Shown: positions 56,745 to 64,000 of the stretch, in pieces | How positions within the stretch are numbered: position 1 is the first letter of the stretch | Layout of the letters: each line of letters starts with the position of its first letter | Assembly (NCBI GenBank): GCA_024707325.1 | Contig: JANPZY010000001.1 | Coordinates: 2,170,501 to 2,234,500, forward strand | Source: Opitutus sp. | GTDB taxonomy: Bacteria > Verrucomicrobiota > Verrucomicrobiia > Opitutales > Opitutaceae | DNA: 64,000 nt | Direction: 5' to 3' | Position numbers and translations under genes: made by a program | Notes under the pieces: generated by a model | Database searches by the model: none | Told to the model about the DNA's origin: nothing | The model's input: only the letters and a program-made list of their open reading frames with translations

Positions 56745-57101
56745 ATGGAGCCCGCCGCCGCCTATCTGCTCGTTTTGCCGATCTGGCTTTTCGTCGAGGC
56801 CGTGCTCGCGGTGCTGTGGTTCATGTCGCGACCGGAGCAGCAACTCTGGCGGCTCTATCTCCGCTCGATTCTCTTCTGGTCCTCGCTCGGTTTCATCGTC
56901 GCCAACCTCTGCTACGCGACGAGCGCCGGTTGGGCGATGCACGAGTTCGATTCGCCCGCGTTCAAGACCTGGATCACCGCGTGGCTGCTGCTCGGCCCGG
57001 TGCTATGCAGCGCCGCCGGGTTCACGGGCGGCACGCTCACGGGAATCTTCCGCGCGGGTCGTCGCGCCCGGCGCGAAGAGTGGGACGAACTCGAGCACTG
57101 A
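56745..57101 (+). CDS. Small membrane protein of unknown function
   Basis: 118 residues with three hydrophobic segments (AYLLVLPIWLFVEAVLAVLWFM, SILFWSSLGFIVANLCYAT, ITAWLLLGPVLCSAAGFTGG) and a charged C-terminus. No family recognised. It lies 6 bp after the SUI1 gene and is convergent with metF, 27 bp apart. Confidence 0.65.
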   Translation: MEPAAAYLLVLPIWLFVEAVLAVLWFMSRPEQQLWRLYLRSILFWSSLGFIVANLCYATSAGWAMHEFDSPAFKTWITAWLLLGPVLCSAAGFTGGTLTGIFRAGRRARREEWDELEH

Positions 57102-57128
57102 AAACGCAGCCCGCTGCGGCGCGTCGCC

Positions 57129-58006
57129 CTACGCCGCCAGACCGGCCGCGAGCGCGAGCGCGCCCTTGGCTCGATTGAGAATATACAGGTGGTAGCCCGG
57201 CGCGCCGTTCGCGAGCAGATCGCGGATCTGTGTGAGCGCCCAGTCGATGCCGATCATTTCCACGACCTCGGTGTTCTCGGCCGCGACTTCGAGCCGCGTG
57301 ATTAACTTCGCCGGGAGCGACGCGCCGCACATCGAGGTGAAACGCTGGATCTGCTTCAGCGACAGCACCGGCATGATGCCCGGCACGATCGGCACGTTGA
57401 TGCCGGCCGCGCGGCAGCGCTCCACGAAGCGATAGTAGATCGCGTTGTCGAAGAAGAGCTGCGTCGTCACGAAGCTCGCGCCCGCATCGACCTTGCGCCG
57501 CAGGTTTTCCAAATCGCTCTCCAGCGACGCCGCCTCGGGATGTTTTTCGGGATACCCCGCCACGCCGAGACAGAAGTCCGCATGCCGCGCCTTGAGCAGC
57601 GTCACCAAATCCGAGGCGTAACGCAGCCCGTCTTTGTAGGGCGTAAAGGTCGTTTCACCCTTCGGCGGATCGCCGCGCAGCGTCATGATATTGCGGAAGC
57701 CGCCCTCGTGGATGCGATCGGCGACGGCTTCCAGCTCCGAACGCGAGTGCCCCACGCACGTGAGGTGCGGCATCACGGTGAAACCAAACTCGCGCCGCAA
57801 AATATCGCTCACCTGCGCCGTGCGCTCGCGCGTGCGCCGCCGGCGCCGTAGGTCACCGAGACGAAATCCGGCTCCATGCGCTTCAGCGCCGTCGCCGTCG
57901 CGCGCAGCGATTCCACGCCCGCATCGTCCTTCGGCGGAAAAAATTCCAGGGAACGCAGCGGACGCTTCTGCGCGAACAAGGCTGAGACCGGACGATCGGG
58001 CGACAT
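57129..58006 (-). CDS. metF: 5,10-methylenetetrahydrofolate reductase; frameshift near 57838
   Basis: About 292 residues when joined. N-terminus SLEFFPPKDDAGVESL and FVSVTYGAGG, then in another frame TRERTAQVSDILRREFG, FCLGVAGYPEKHPEA, DAGASFVTTQLFFDN and VPGIMPVLSLKQI: the complete MetF barrel. One inserted base near 57833-57842 gives YGAGGGTRERT, the conserved FAD-site motif. It makes 5-methyl-THF for methionine synthesis. The ATG at 58006 is chosen. Probably an indel error. Confidence 0.9.
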
Positions 58007-58094
58007 GGACCCACAAAGCCGCGAGAAATCGCCCGCCCTGTAAAGCGCGGAGTGCGTGCACCGCTCTGCCATAATCAGGCACCGACACGGTTTT

Positions 58095-58216
58095 AGTCCC
58101 GACGTGATCCGCACGTTGGCACGAGCCGGTCCGCACCGTGTGGCGACCTTGGACGGACCTTGGCGCGACGTGGGACGCACCTCGTCCCGATTCGGTCCGC
58201 ACACAGGCGCGACTCA
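58095..58216 (+). repeat. 22-bp degenerate tandem array F (5 full units plus a partial)
   Basis: Units start at 58095, 58117, 58139, 58161 and 58183, with a partial unit from 58205 that overlaps the rlmN stop codon (58214-58216). It fills the gap between rlmN and metF. Relative to rlmN the array is in reverse orientation, as is array C relative to the NUDIX gene. Confidence 0.82.
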
Positions 58217-59329
58217 CGCCACGGTGAGTTCGCGTTCCTTTTCGGTTTTCAGGCGCAACTGGCCGCACGCGGCTTCGATGTCGTGACCTTTTTCGCGTCT
58301 CAGCGTAACGGATACACGCGCGGCGCGGAGCACATCGGCGAAGCGTTCCTGACGCGTGATCGAGGGGCGCTTCCACGGCAGACCTTCGACGGTGTTGTAA
58401 GGGATGAGGTTTACGTGCGCGTGGAGATCGAGCGCGATGTCGCGGAGTTTCTCGGCCTGCTCGAGAGAGTCGTTGATGCCTTCGATCAGAATGAACTCGA
58501 GCGTGACCATGCGGCCGTGCTTTTCCGAAAACGTTTTCACCGCCGGCAGCAGTTTCGCGAGCGGGTAGGCTTTGTTCACGGGCATGATCTGCTCGCGCAC
58601 TTCGTCGGTCGCCCCGTGCAGGGAAATCGCGAGGCGAATCCCGAGCGGCTCCTCGGCGAGCTGAAGGATTTTGGGGACGAGGCCCGAAGTCGAAAGGGTA
58701 ATGCGGCGCGCGCCGAAGCCCAGGCCCCACTCGGCGTTGACGATCGTGAGCGCGCGGATGATCGCGTCGTAGTTGGCGAGCGGTTCGCCCATGCCCATGA
58801 CGACGATGTTGTCGAACGACGCGAGCTCCTCGCGAGCGCGCTGCGTGCGTGCGTCCTCGCGGTAGCAAACCTGGAGAAGCTGGGCGACGATCTCGCCGGC
58901 GTTGAGATCGCGCTTGAGGCCCAGCAGGCCGGACGCGCAGAACTTGCAGCCCATCGCGCAGCCGACCTGCGTCGAGATGCAGATCGTCTTGCGCGAATGT
59001 TCGAGGCCCACGCCTTCCTGCGGTGCGCGGATGATCACCGTCTCGATGAGCGAGCGATCGCCGAGTTCGAGCAGAAGTTTGTCCGTGACGTCGAGCGACT
59101 GTTTGCCGTGGACCAATGTGGCGGGGAGCAGCTCGAACGTGTCCGCGAGCCACGCGCGAAGCGTTTTGGGGAGATTGGTCATCTCGTCCCACGAGCGCGC
59201 GCGTTTCTTGTAGAGCCACTCGAGGATCTGCTTCGCGCGAAACGTCGGTTCGCCGCGCGCGCGGAGCTTTTCCGTGAGCGAGTCGAGCGTTTCCCCCGTC
59301 AGGGGCGGTTTGGCCGGCGTGTATTTCAT
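58214..59329 (-). CDS. rlmN: 23S rRNA (A2503-C2)/tRNA methyltransferase RlmN
   Basis: 371 residues. Radical-SAM CxxxCxxC (CAMGCKFC) with the family Cys residues, VVMGMGEPLANYD, LSTSGLVPKI, RLAISLHGATDEVR and a C-terminal catalytic Cys (EAACGQL). It methylates A2503 of 23S rRNA. The ATG at 59329 (MKYTPAKPPLTGETL) is chosen over an upstream ATG. Its last codons abut 22-bp array F. Confidence 0.95.
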   Translation of the reverse strand: MKYTPAKPPLTGETLDSLTEKLRARGEPTFRAKQILEWLYKKRARSWDEMTNLPKTLRAWLADTFELLPATLVHGKQSLDVTDKLLLELGDRSLIETVIIRAPQEGVGLEHSRKTICISTQVGCAMGCKFCASGLLGLKRDLNAGEIVAQLLQVCYREDARTQRAREELASFDNIVVMGMGEPLANYDAIIRALTIVNAEWGLGFGARRITLSTSGLVPKILQLAEEPLGIRLAISLHGATDEVREQIMPVNKAYPLAKLLPAVKTFSEKHGRMVTLEFILIEGINDSLEQAEKLRDIALDLHAHVNLIPYNTVEGLPWKRPSITRQERFADVLRAARVSVTLRREKGHDIEAACGQLRLKTEKERELTVA

Positions 59330-59446
59330 GAAACGGCCGACGATGGTGCGGCTCGCAATACGGTGCAAGAGCAGCCAATCTTCGCGGCGTCGCTGTCATA
59401 TCCGCAACGTCCTCCGTGCGAGTCCGTCAGCGCCTCTACACACCCC

Positions 59447-60442
59447 ATGAAACCCTTGCTCCTGAACACTGTGGCGGCGCTCGCGTGCGCCGTTGTCCTT
59501 CCCGCCAGCGTCTCTGCGGCGGGGCACGTCGAAAGTTTCGATCCGTCGTTTGCGCGGCTCGTGGCGGCCGATGCGAAGATCGAAAAACTCACCGAAGGCT
59601 ACACGTGGTCCGAGGGGCCACTGTGGTATCAGGGTGGAGTGATTTTCTCGGATGTGCCGGAGAACGTCGCCTATCGGTGGACGGAGGGCATGGCGAAAGC
59701 CGAAGTCTTTCTGAAGCCGAGCGGACTGTTGAAACCGACGCCCGGCATCCGCGAACCGGGCAGCAATGGTTGGACCGTCGATCGCGAGGGCCGCCTCCTG
59801 GTTTGCCAGCACGGCGAGCGTCGCGTGGCACGTTACGAGAACGGGGAATTCGTCGTGCTCGCCGACCGCTACGACGGCAAGCGCTTCAACAGCCCCAACG
59901 ATCTCGTGGTGCACAGCGACGGTTCGATTTACTTCACCGATCCGCCGTATGCCCTCGAAGGCATCGAGAACTCGCCGTTGCGCGAACTGCCCTTCGCGGG
60001 CGTGTATCGCCTTTCCTTGGACGGCACGGTGACGCTCCTTTCTAAGTCGCTGGCATTTCCCAACGGCATCGCGTTTTCGCCGGACGAAAAAACGCTCTAC
60101 ATCGGCGTCAGCGAATGGAACGCCGCGCGCATCGTCGCCTACGACGTCCAGCCCGACGGCTCACTGGTCAACGAGCGCGTCTTCTTCGATGCGCAGCCGC
60201 TCGCGAGCGAAAAAACGCCGGGCTCGTGCGATGGCCTGAAAGTCGACCGTGACGGCAATCTTTGGTCGAGCGGTCCGGGGGGAATTCTGGTGATCAATCC
60301 CGCGGGTAAGTTGATCGGTCGCATCAACACCGGCGTGCCCACCGCGAACTGCGCGTGGGGCGACGACGGCAGCGTGCTCTACATTACCGCCAACAAAGCG
60401 CTCGTCCGCGTGAAGACGCTCACGAAGGGCGCGGGCTGGTAA
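59447..60442 (+). CDS. Secreted SMP-30/gluconolactonase-family protein
   Basis: 331 residues. Signal peptide MKPLLLNTVAALACAVVLPASVSAA, then a six-bladed propeller with metal ligands in YTWSEGPLWYQGG (Glu), SPNDLVVHSDGSIYFTDPPY (Asn/Asp) and NGIAFSPDEKTLYI and CDGLKVDRDGNLW (Asp). It hydrolyses sugar lactones or related esters in the periplasm; substrate unknown. A terminator follows. It is divergent from rlmN, 117 bp apart. Confidence 0.88.
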   Translation: MKPLLLNTVAALACAVVLPASVSAAGHVESFDPSFARLVAADAKIEKLTEGYTWSEGPLWYQGGVIFSDVPENVAYRWTEGMAKAEVFLKPSGLLKPTPGIREPGSNGWTVDREGRLLVCQHGERRVARYENGEFVVLADRYDGKRFNSPNDLVVHSDGSIYFTDPPYALEGIENSPLRELPFAGVYRLSLDGTVTLLSKSLAFPNGIAFSPDEKTLYIGVSEWNAARIVAYDVQPDGSLVNERVFFDAQPLASEKTPGSCDGLKVDRDGNLWSSGPGGILVINPAGKLIGRINTGVPTANCAWGDDGSVLYITANKALVRVKTLTKGAGW

Positions 60443-60458
60443 GCCGAGCAATAAACAA

Positions 60459-60492
60459 GTAGCACGGCCGAAGAACGGCCGTGCTACGTTTT
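60459..60492. terminator. Terminator between SMP-30 gene and leuA
   Basis: GTAGCACGGCCG-AAGAA-CGGCCGTGCTAC is a 12-bp perfect stem followed by GTTTT. It serves the SMP-30 gene; leuA is convergent, so its transcripts also end here. Confidence 0.8.
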
Positions 60493-60522
60493 GCGCGAAA
60501 ACGAACTGTGGTGCGCAGGGGA

Positions 60523-62189
60523 TTACCGCGCGAGGGTGCGGTTCAGCGCGCTGACGATCGCCTTGATCGACGCGAGCTCGATGTTCGTGTCGACGCCCGC
60601 ACCGAAGAGCGTGAGGCCGCGCTCGGTCTTGATCTGGATATACGAGACCGCGCGGGCTTCCGCGCCCTGGCCGAGCGAGTGCTCGGCGTAGGAGAGGACT
60701 TCGAACTTCGGCAGTGACGTCGTGGCGAGCGCGCGGACAAACGCGTCGATGGGGCCGTTGCCCTCGGCGACGAGTTTTTGCGCGACGCCGTCGATCGTGA
60801 GCTTGGCCTCGCACTTCACGGTGCTGTTGCGCTCCGAGCTCTTGAACTGCTCCAGCGAGAGCGGCGTCTTGCGCTCAAGATACTCGCGGCGAAACACGTC
60901 GTGGATGTCCGCAGCGGTGAGCTCGGTGCCTTTCGCATCGGCCACATCGTTCACGATCTTGCCGATCTCCTTGTGCATGAGCTTGGGCAGCGAGAATCCG
61001 AACTCGTGCTCGAGGATGTAGGCGACGCCGCCTTTGCCCGATTGGCTGTTGATGCGGATGATCGCCTTGTAGCTGCGGCCGATGTCGGCCGGATCGATCG
61101 GGATGTAGAGGACGTCCCAGGGTTGCTCGGGCTTCTGCACCGCCCACGACTTCTTGATCGCGTCCTGGTGCGAGCCGCTGAACGCGGTGAACACCAGCTC
61201 GCCCACGTAGGGCTGGCGCGGATACACCTCGAGCTTCGTGCAGCGCTCGTAGACTTCGCGCACGTGGTTGATGTCGGAAAAATCCAGATTCGGATGGATG
61301 CCGTGCGTGTAGAGGTTCAACGCGACATTCACGATATCGAGATTGCCGGTGCGCTCGCCGTTGCCGAAGAGCGTGCCCTCGACGCGGTCCGCGCCAGCGA
61401 GCAGCGCCAACTCGGTCGCGGCCACGCCGGTGCCGCGGTCGTTGTGCGTGTGCAGCGAGACGATCGTCGCATCGCGACGCGTCAGGTGTGTGCACATCCA
61501 CTCGATCTGGTCGGCGTGGACGTTGGGCGTCGCGTATTCGACCGTGGCGGGCAGGTTGAGGATGATTTTTTTCTCCGGTGTCGGAGCCCAGACATCGGAG
61601 ACCGCTTCGCAGATTTCCAAGGCGAACTCCAGTTCGGTGCTCGTGAAGCTCTCCGGCGAATACTCCAGGCGCAGATTTGTGCCCTCCGCGACGAGCGGCT
61701 GCATCTTTTTCTTTCAGGAAACCAACCGCGTGCGTGGCGATACGCACGATGTCGGCTTTTTCCGCGTTGAAGACGTAGCGTCGCTGCGCGGGCGAGGGTG
61801 GAGTTGTAGAGGTGAAAAATGACGTTCTTCGCGCCGCGCAGTGCTTCGAGCGAACGCGTGATCAAATCCTCGCGGCACTGGCAGAGGATCTGGATGGCGA
61901 CGTCGTCGGGAATGCGGTTTTCCTCGATCAGGCGGCGGCAGAAATCGAATTCGATCTGCGACGCGGACGGGAAGCCGACCTCGATTTCCTTGAAGCCGAT
62001 CTTCACGAGCAGGTCGAAATACTCGAGCTTCTCCTCGACGCTCATCGGCTGGGCGAGCGCTTGATTGCCATCGCGGAGATCCACGCTGCACCAGATCGGG
62101 GCACTGGAGAGCGTGCGGTTGGGCCATTGCCGGTTGGGCAGATCGACGGGCGGGAACGGTCGGTATTTCGTTACGGGAGCGGACTGCAT
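60523..62189 (-). CDS. leuA: 2-isopropylmalate synthase; two frameshifts near 61797 and 61708
   Basis: About 555 residues when joined. N-terminal part: [40 protein letters not shown]. After correction: [20 protein letters not shown] and [15 protein letters not shown], then [42 protein letters not shown] and the C-terminal leucine-binding domain ([19 protein letters not shown]). The first break needs one G fewer in GGG 61796-61798, the second one T fewer in T5 61706-61710. It makes 2-isopropylmalate, the first step of leucine synthesis. Both breaks are in homopolymers, so error is likely. Confidence 0.93.
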
Positions 62190-62491
62190 GGTGCGAAAGA
62201 GTTTGAAGACGAATTTTTGGAAAAAGGGAAACTCACACGCCGCAAACGGGGCGGCGGACTGACCTCAGGCAAAAGACGCACGATCGGCCGCTACGCGGCG
62301 ATTTAGAGATCGTGCGCGGACGTAAGTCGAAGGAGAGCCTGGGCGACAATTCGCATCCGAGTCGGTGGTGATATCGGCACGACGCGCGCGAAGTCAAGGC
62401 GCAGGTCGGACATAGCACTCGTGCTCGTGCTCCTGCAGATCGGGCGGGAGAGGCGGATCACGATTATGAGCAAGAGCACGAGCGCGGATAT
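62190..62491. other. Intergenic stretch without recognised gene
   Basis: The 444 bp between divergent leuA and the sigma factor gene hold 22-bp array G near the sigma end. In the remaining 302 bp I see no convincing coding, hairpin or promoter signal. A leucine attenuator was looked for at the leuA end and not seen. Confidence 0.6.
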
Positions 62492-62579
62492 GGTCCCGAC
62501 GTAATCCGCACCGTGTTCCGACCCTGTCCGCACCTTGGCGCGACGTGGTGCGCACACGGGCTCGACGCGGGACGTAACC
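62492..62579 (+). repeat. 22-bp degenerate tandem array G (4 units)
   Basis: Units start at 62492, 62514, 62536 and 62558, with halves such as TGTTCCGACCC and TGTCCGCACCT. It lies 55-142 bp upstream of the ECF sigma start, in divergent intergenic DNA rather than after a stop codon. Confidence 0.82.
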
Positions 62580-62633
62580 GGACGCGGGGCGGGGCGTCTT
62601 GCGAGGTGTGGTTGATCATGACATCGAATTCTT

Positions 62634-63224
62634 ATGCCCGACGACGAGACGTTTGACCTCGCCGGTTGCTTGCAACGGGTCCGCGAGCGCGACCAGATCG
62701 CGGCGCGTGAGCTGGTGGAGCACCTTTACCCCCTCGTGTCGCGCATCGTTCGCGGACGATTGCCACGGCGCGTCGCCGAAGAAGACCTCGCCCAGGAGAT
62801 TTTCCTAAAGATGTTTTCGCGTTTGGAACAGTATCAAGGCTCGGTGCCTTTCACGCACTGGGTATCGCGCATCGCGGTGACGACGTGCATCGATCACCTG
62901 CGTGCGCAACAGCGGCGACCGGAGTTTCGCTGGGCGGATCTTTCGCAGGGCGAAGCCGACGTGCTCGACGCGGTGCTGACCAACGAACGCGATGTGACGC
63001 CGGACGATGCGCTGTCGGCGCGCGAGCTTTTGGGCAAGTTGATGGATCAATTGAAACCTGATGACCGGTTGGTGCTGCAGATGCTCGATCTGGAGCAGCG
63101 CTCGATCGCGGAGATCAGCGCGGAGACTGGTTGGAGTCAGGCGTTGGTGAAAGTGCGTGCTTTCCGCGCGCGCCGAAAACTACAGAAACTGTTTAAAACA
63201 CTGGAGCGAAAGGAGCGGGTATGA
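62634..63224 (+). CDS. ECF-type RNA polymerase sigma factor
   Basis: 196 residues. Region 2 (LYPLVSRIVRGRLPRRVAEEDLAQEIFLKMFSRL, FTHWVSRIAVTTCIDHLR) and region 4 (DRLVLQMLDLEQRSIAEISAETGWSQALVKVRAFRARRKL) are both clear. It directs RNA polymerase to its own promoter set. The start overlaps nothing upstream; its stop overlaps the next gene (ATGA at 63221-63224), as in sigma/anti-sigma pairs. Confidence 0.93.
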   Translation: MPDDETFDLAGCLQRVRERDQIAARELVEHLYPLVSRIVRGRLPRRVAEEDLAQEIFLKMFSRLEQYQGSVPFTHWVSRIAVTTCIDHLRAQQRRPEFRWADLSQGEADVLDAVLTNERDVTPDDALSARELLGKLMDQLKPDDRLVLQMLDLEQRSIAEISAETGWSQALVKVRAFRARRKLQKLFKTLERKERV

Positions 63225-63529
63225 ACTCGTCGAACAAGGCATGGGAGCGCCTCGTAAATGCGGCGCAGGTGCGCGGCGGGCGTGAAGAGGGCGGCGTGGC
63301 GCCTTCGGGTTTCGCGACGCGCGTGGTCGCGCTCGCGTGGAGTGCGCAGCGCGAGAGCGAGTCGCTGTTTGAGCGTTTCTCGTGGCGCGCGCTCGGCACG
63401 GCGTGCGCGGTGGCCTTGGTGTGCGTGAGCCTCAACGTCAGCACGACGGCGACGGCCGGCACGACGCCGGGCGAGGAAGAATTGCTGCAGACCGACGCGG
63501 TCGTGGCGCAACTTTTGGAGAATTCCTGA
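63221..63529 (+). CDS. Putative membrane-anchored anti-sigma-like protein
   Basis: 102 residues. A cytoplasmic N-terminal part (WERLVNAAQVRGGREEGGVAP), then one membrane segment (ALGTACAVALVCVSLNVST) and a short periplasmic tail. The position right after the ECF sigma gene with a 4-bp overlap, and the one-pass topology, suggest an anti-sigma role; no zinc-binding HxxxCxxC is present. Family not recognised. Confidence 0.65.
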   Translation: MNSSNKAWERLVNAAQVRGGREEGGVAPSGFATRVVALAWSAQRESESLFERFSWRALGTACAVALVCVSLNVSTTATAGTTPGEEELLQTDAVVAQLLENS

Positions 63530-64000
63530 TGACGACGAAAACGTGGAAAGTCGTGTTGGTGTTTGCCGGTGTGTTTGCGGCCGGTGCGGTCACGGGCGCG
63601 GCTTGGTCGTGGCGTTTCGGACGCCCGGGGCCGGAGGAGCGTCCGCGCTGGGCGGGGCCGGGCTTCGGCAACCGCATGATGGAGCGGATGAGTGAGGAAC
63701 TGGACCTTACCGACGAACAGAAGGCGCGGCTCGGGCCGATCGTCCAACGCTCCGACGAGGAGTTGCAGACGCTGCGTCGCGGCCAGCTGCAGGAAGTCGC
63801 GCAGATCATGGATCGTGTGCACGCGGAAGTCGCCGCCGTGCTCACACCCGATCAGCGGACGAAGCTGGAGGAGATGCGCGAACGTTTCCGCCAACGGGCG
63901 GAGAGAATGCGCCGCGAATTTCGCGAACATCGCGAGGGCAGAGGGTTTGGCGAAGGTCATCCCGGTTTCGGGCCACCGCCGGAGCTCGAGCCGCCGCCGC
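63529..64000 (+). CDS. Periplasmic Spy/CnrR-like heavy-metal resistance protein, partial
   Basis: At least 157 residues, continuing past the window. N-terminal membrane segment (VVLVFAGVFAAGAVTGAA), then a helical, Arg/Glu-rich region (MERMSEELDLTDEQKARLGPI, VLTPDQRTKLEEMRERF) with the LTxEQ pattern of Spy/CpxP and CnrR/NccX proteins, ending in a Gly/Pro-rich tail. It probably senses metal or envelope stress with the preceding sigma and membrane protein. The start overlaps the upstream TGA by one base. Confidence 0.8.
   Translation, partial: MTTKTWKVVLVFAGVFAAGAVTGAAWSWRFGRPGPEERPRWAGPGFGNRMMERMSEELDLTDEQKARLGPIVQRSDEELQTLRRGQLQEVAQIMDRVHAEVAAVLTPDQRTKLEEMRERFRQRAERMRREFREHREGRGFGEGHPGFGPPPELEPPP

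Noticed and set aside
62190-62491. Leucine attenuator or T-box ahead of leuA
   Set aside because: No leader peptide with Leu codons and no antiterminator/terminator pair was seen in the 302 bp.
5352-62579. 22-bp arrays as small CRISPR arrays
   Set aside because: There are no constant repeats separated by unique spacers; every base belongs to a diverged unit.
1-64000. tRNA, rRNA, insertion sequences or prophage
   Set aside because: No cloverleaf, rRNA segment, transposase, integrase or phage gene was recognised on either strand.

Overview
The window is high-GC DNA from a Gram-negative, respiring bacterium, most likely a member of the Verrucomicrobiota near the Opitutales. The pointers are a Minf_1886-family protein, a PEP-CTERM secreted protein, outer-membrane genes (lpxB, LolC/E-LolD) and a compact Cas9 system. 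The placement is inference, because no rRNA or tRNA gene was seen.

Layout: 1-8070 is a denitrification/NO-response region. The minus-strand run is ywiC-nirK-nirV-SCO1-DUF2249-Crp/Fnr regulator. A divergent plus-strand run holds a cupin, a double DUF2249 protein, an NnrS-like membrane protein and a MIP18-family protein. Three FNR/DNR-type boxes sit at the promoters. 8176-16141 holds housekeeping and stress genes (Hyi-like protein, SOD, Fur-like, M16 protease, DUF3445 enzyme, nadK). 16267-19866 is a two-gene unit of an adenylation/carrier/thioesterase protein and a UroD-like protein. 20044-24745 covers tlyA, mutM, an M24 peptidase, a glutaminyl cyclase and a NUDIX hydrolase.

24839-30444 is a type II-C CRISPR-Cas locus. 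It has 15 identical 37-bp repeats, then cas2, cas1 and cas9 on the minus strand, and a tracrRNA gene divergent from cas9. The tracrRNA anti-repeat pairs 14 of 15 nt with the 5' half of the plus-strand repeat, so crRNAs should be transcribed opposite to the cas operon.

30487-45202 has a phosphoesterase, rlmJ, lipA/lipB, an MgtC-type membrane protein, lysS, LolC/E-LolD, a DUF885 protein, an oxidoreductase and lpxB. 45364-47837 is katA divergent from oxyR. 48315-50186 is a PEP-CTERM passenger protein. 50310-55885 is sucA-sucB-lpd (2-oxoglutarate dehydrogenase). 56082-64000 has a SUI1 protein, metF, rlmN, an SMP-30 protein, leuA and an ECF sigma operon that runs off the window.

Two patterns cut across these blocks. 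First, seven arrays of a degenerate 22-bp unit, itself two related 11-bp halves, fill gaps between genes. Most start within a few bases of a stop codon, and one fills the whole gap between the NUDIX gene and the first CRISPR repeat. I know of no description of this family. Second, eleven otherwise well-conserved genes, including cas9 and leuA, each need one or two single-base corrections, often in short homopolymers, to read through. Sequencing or assembly error is the simplest explanation, so these genes should not be called dead from this sequence alone.
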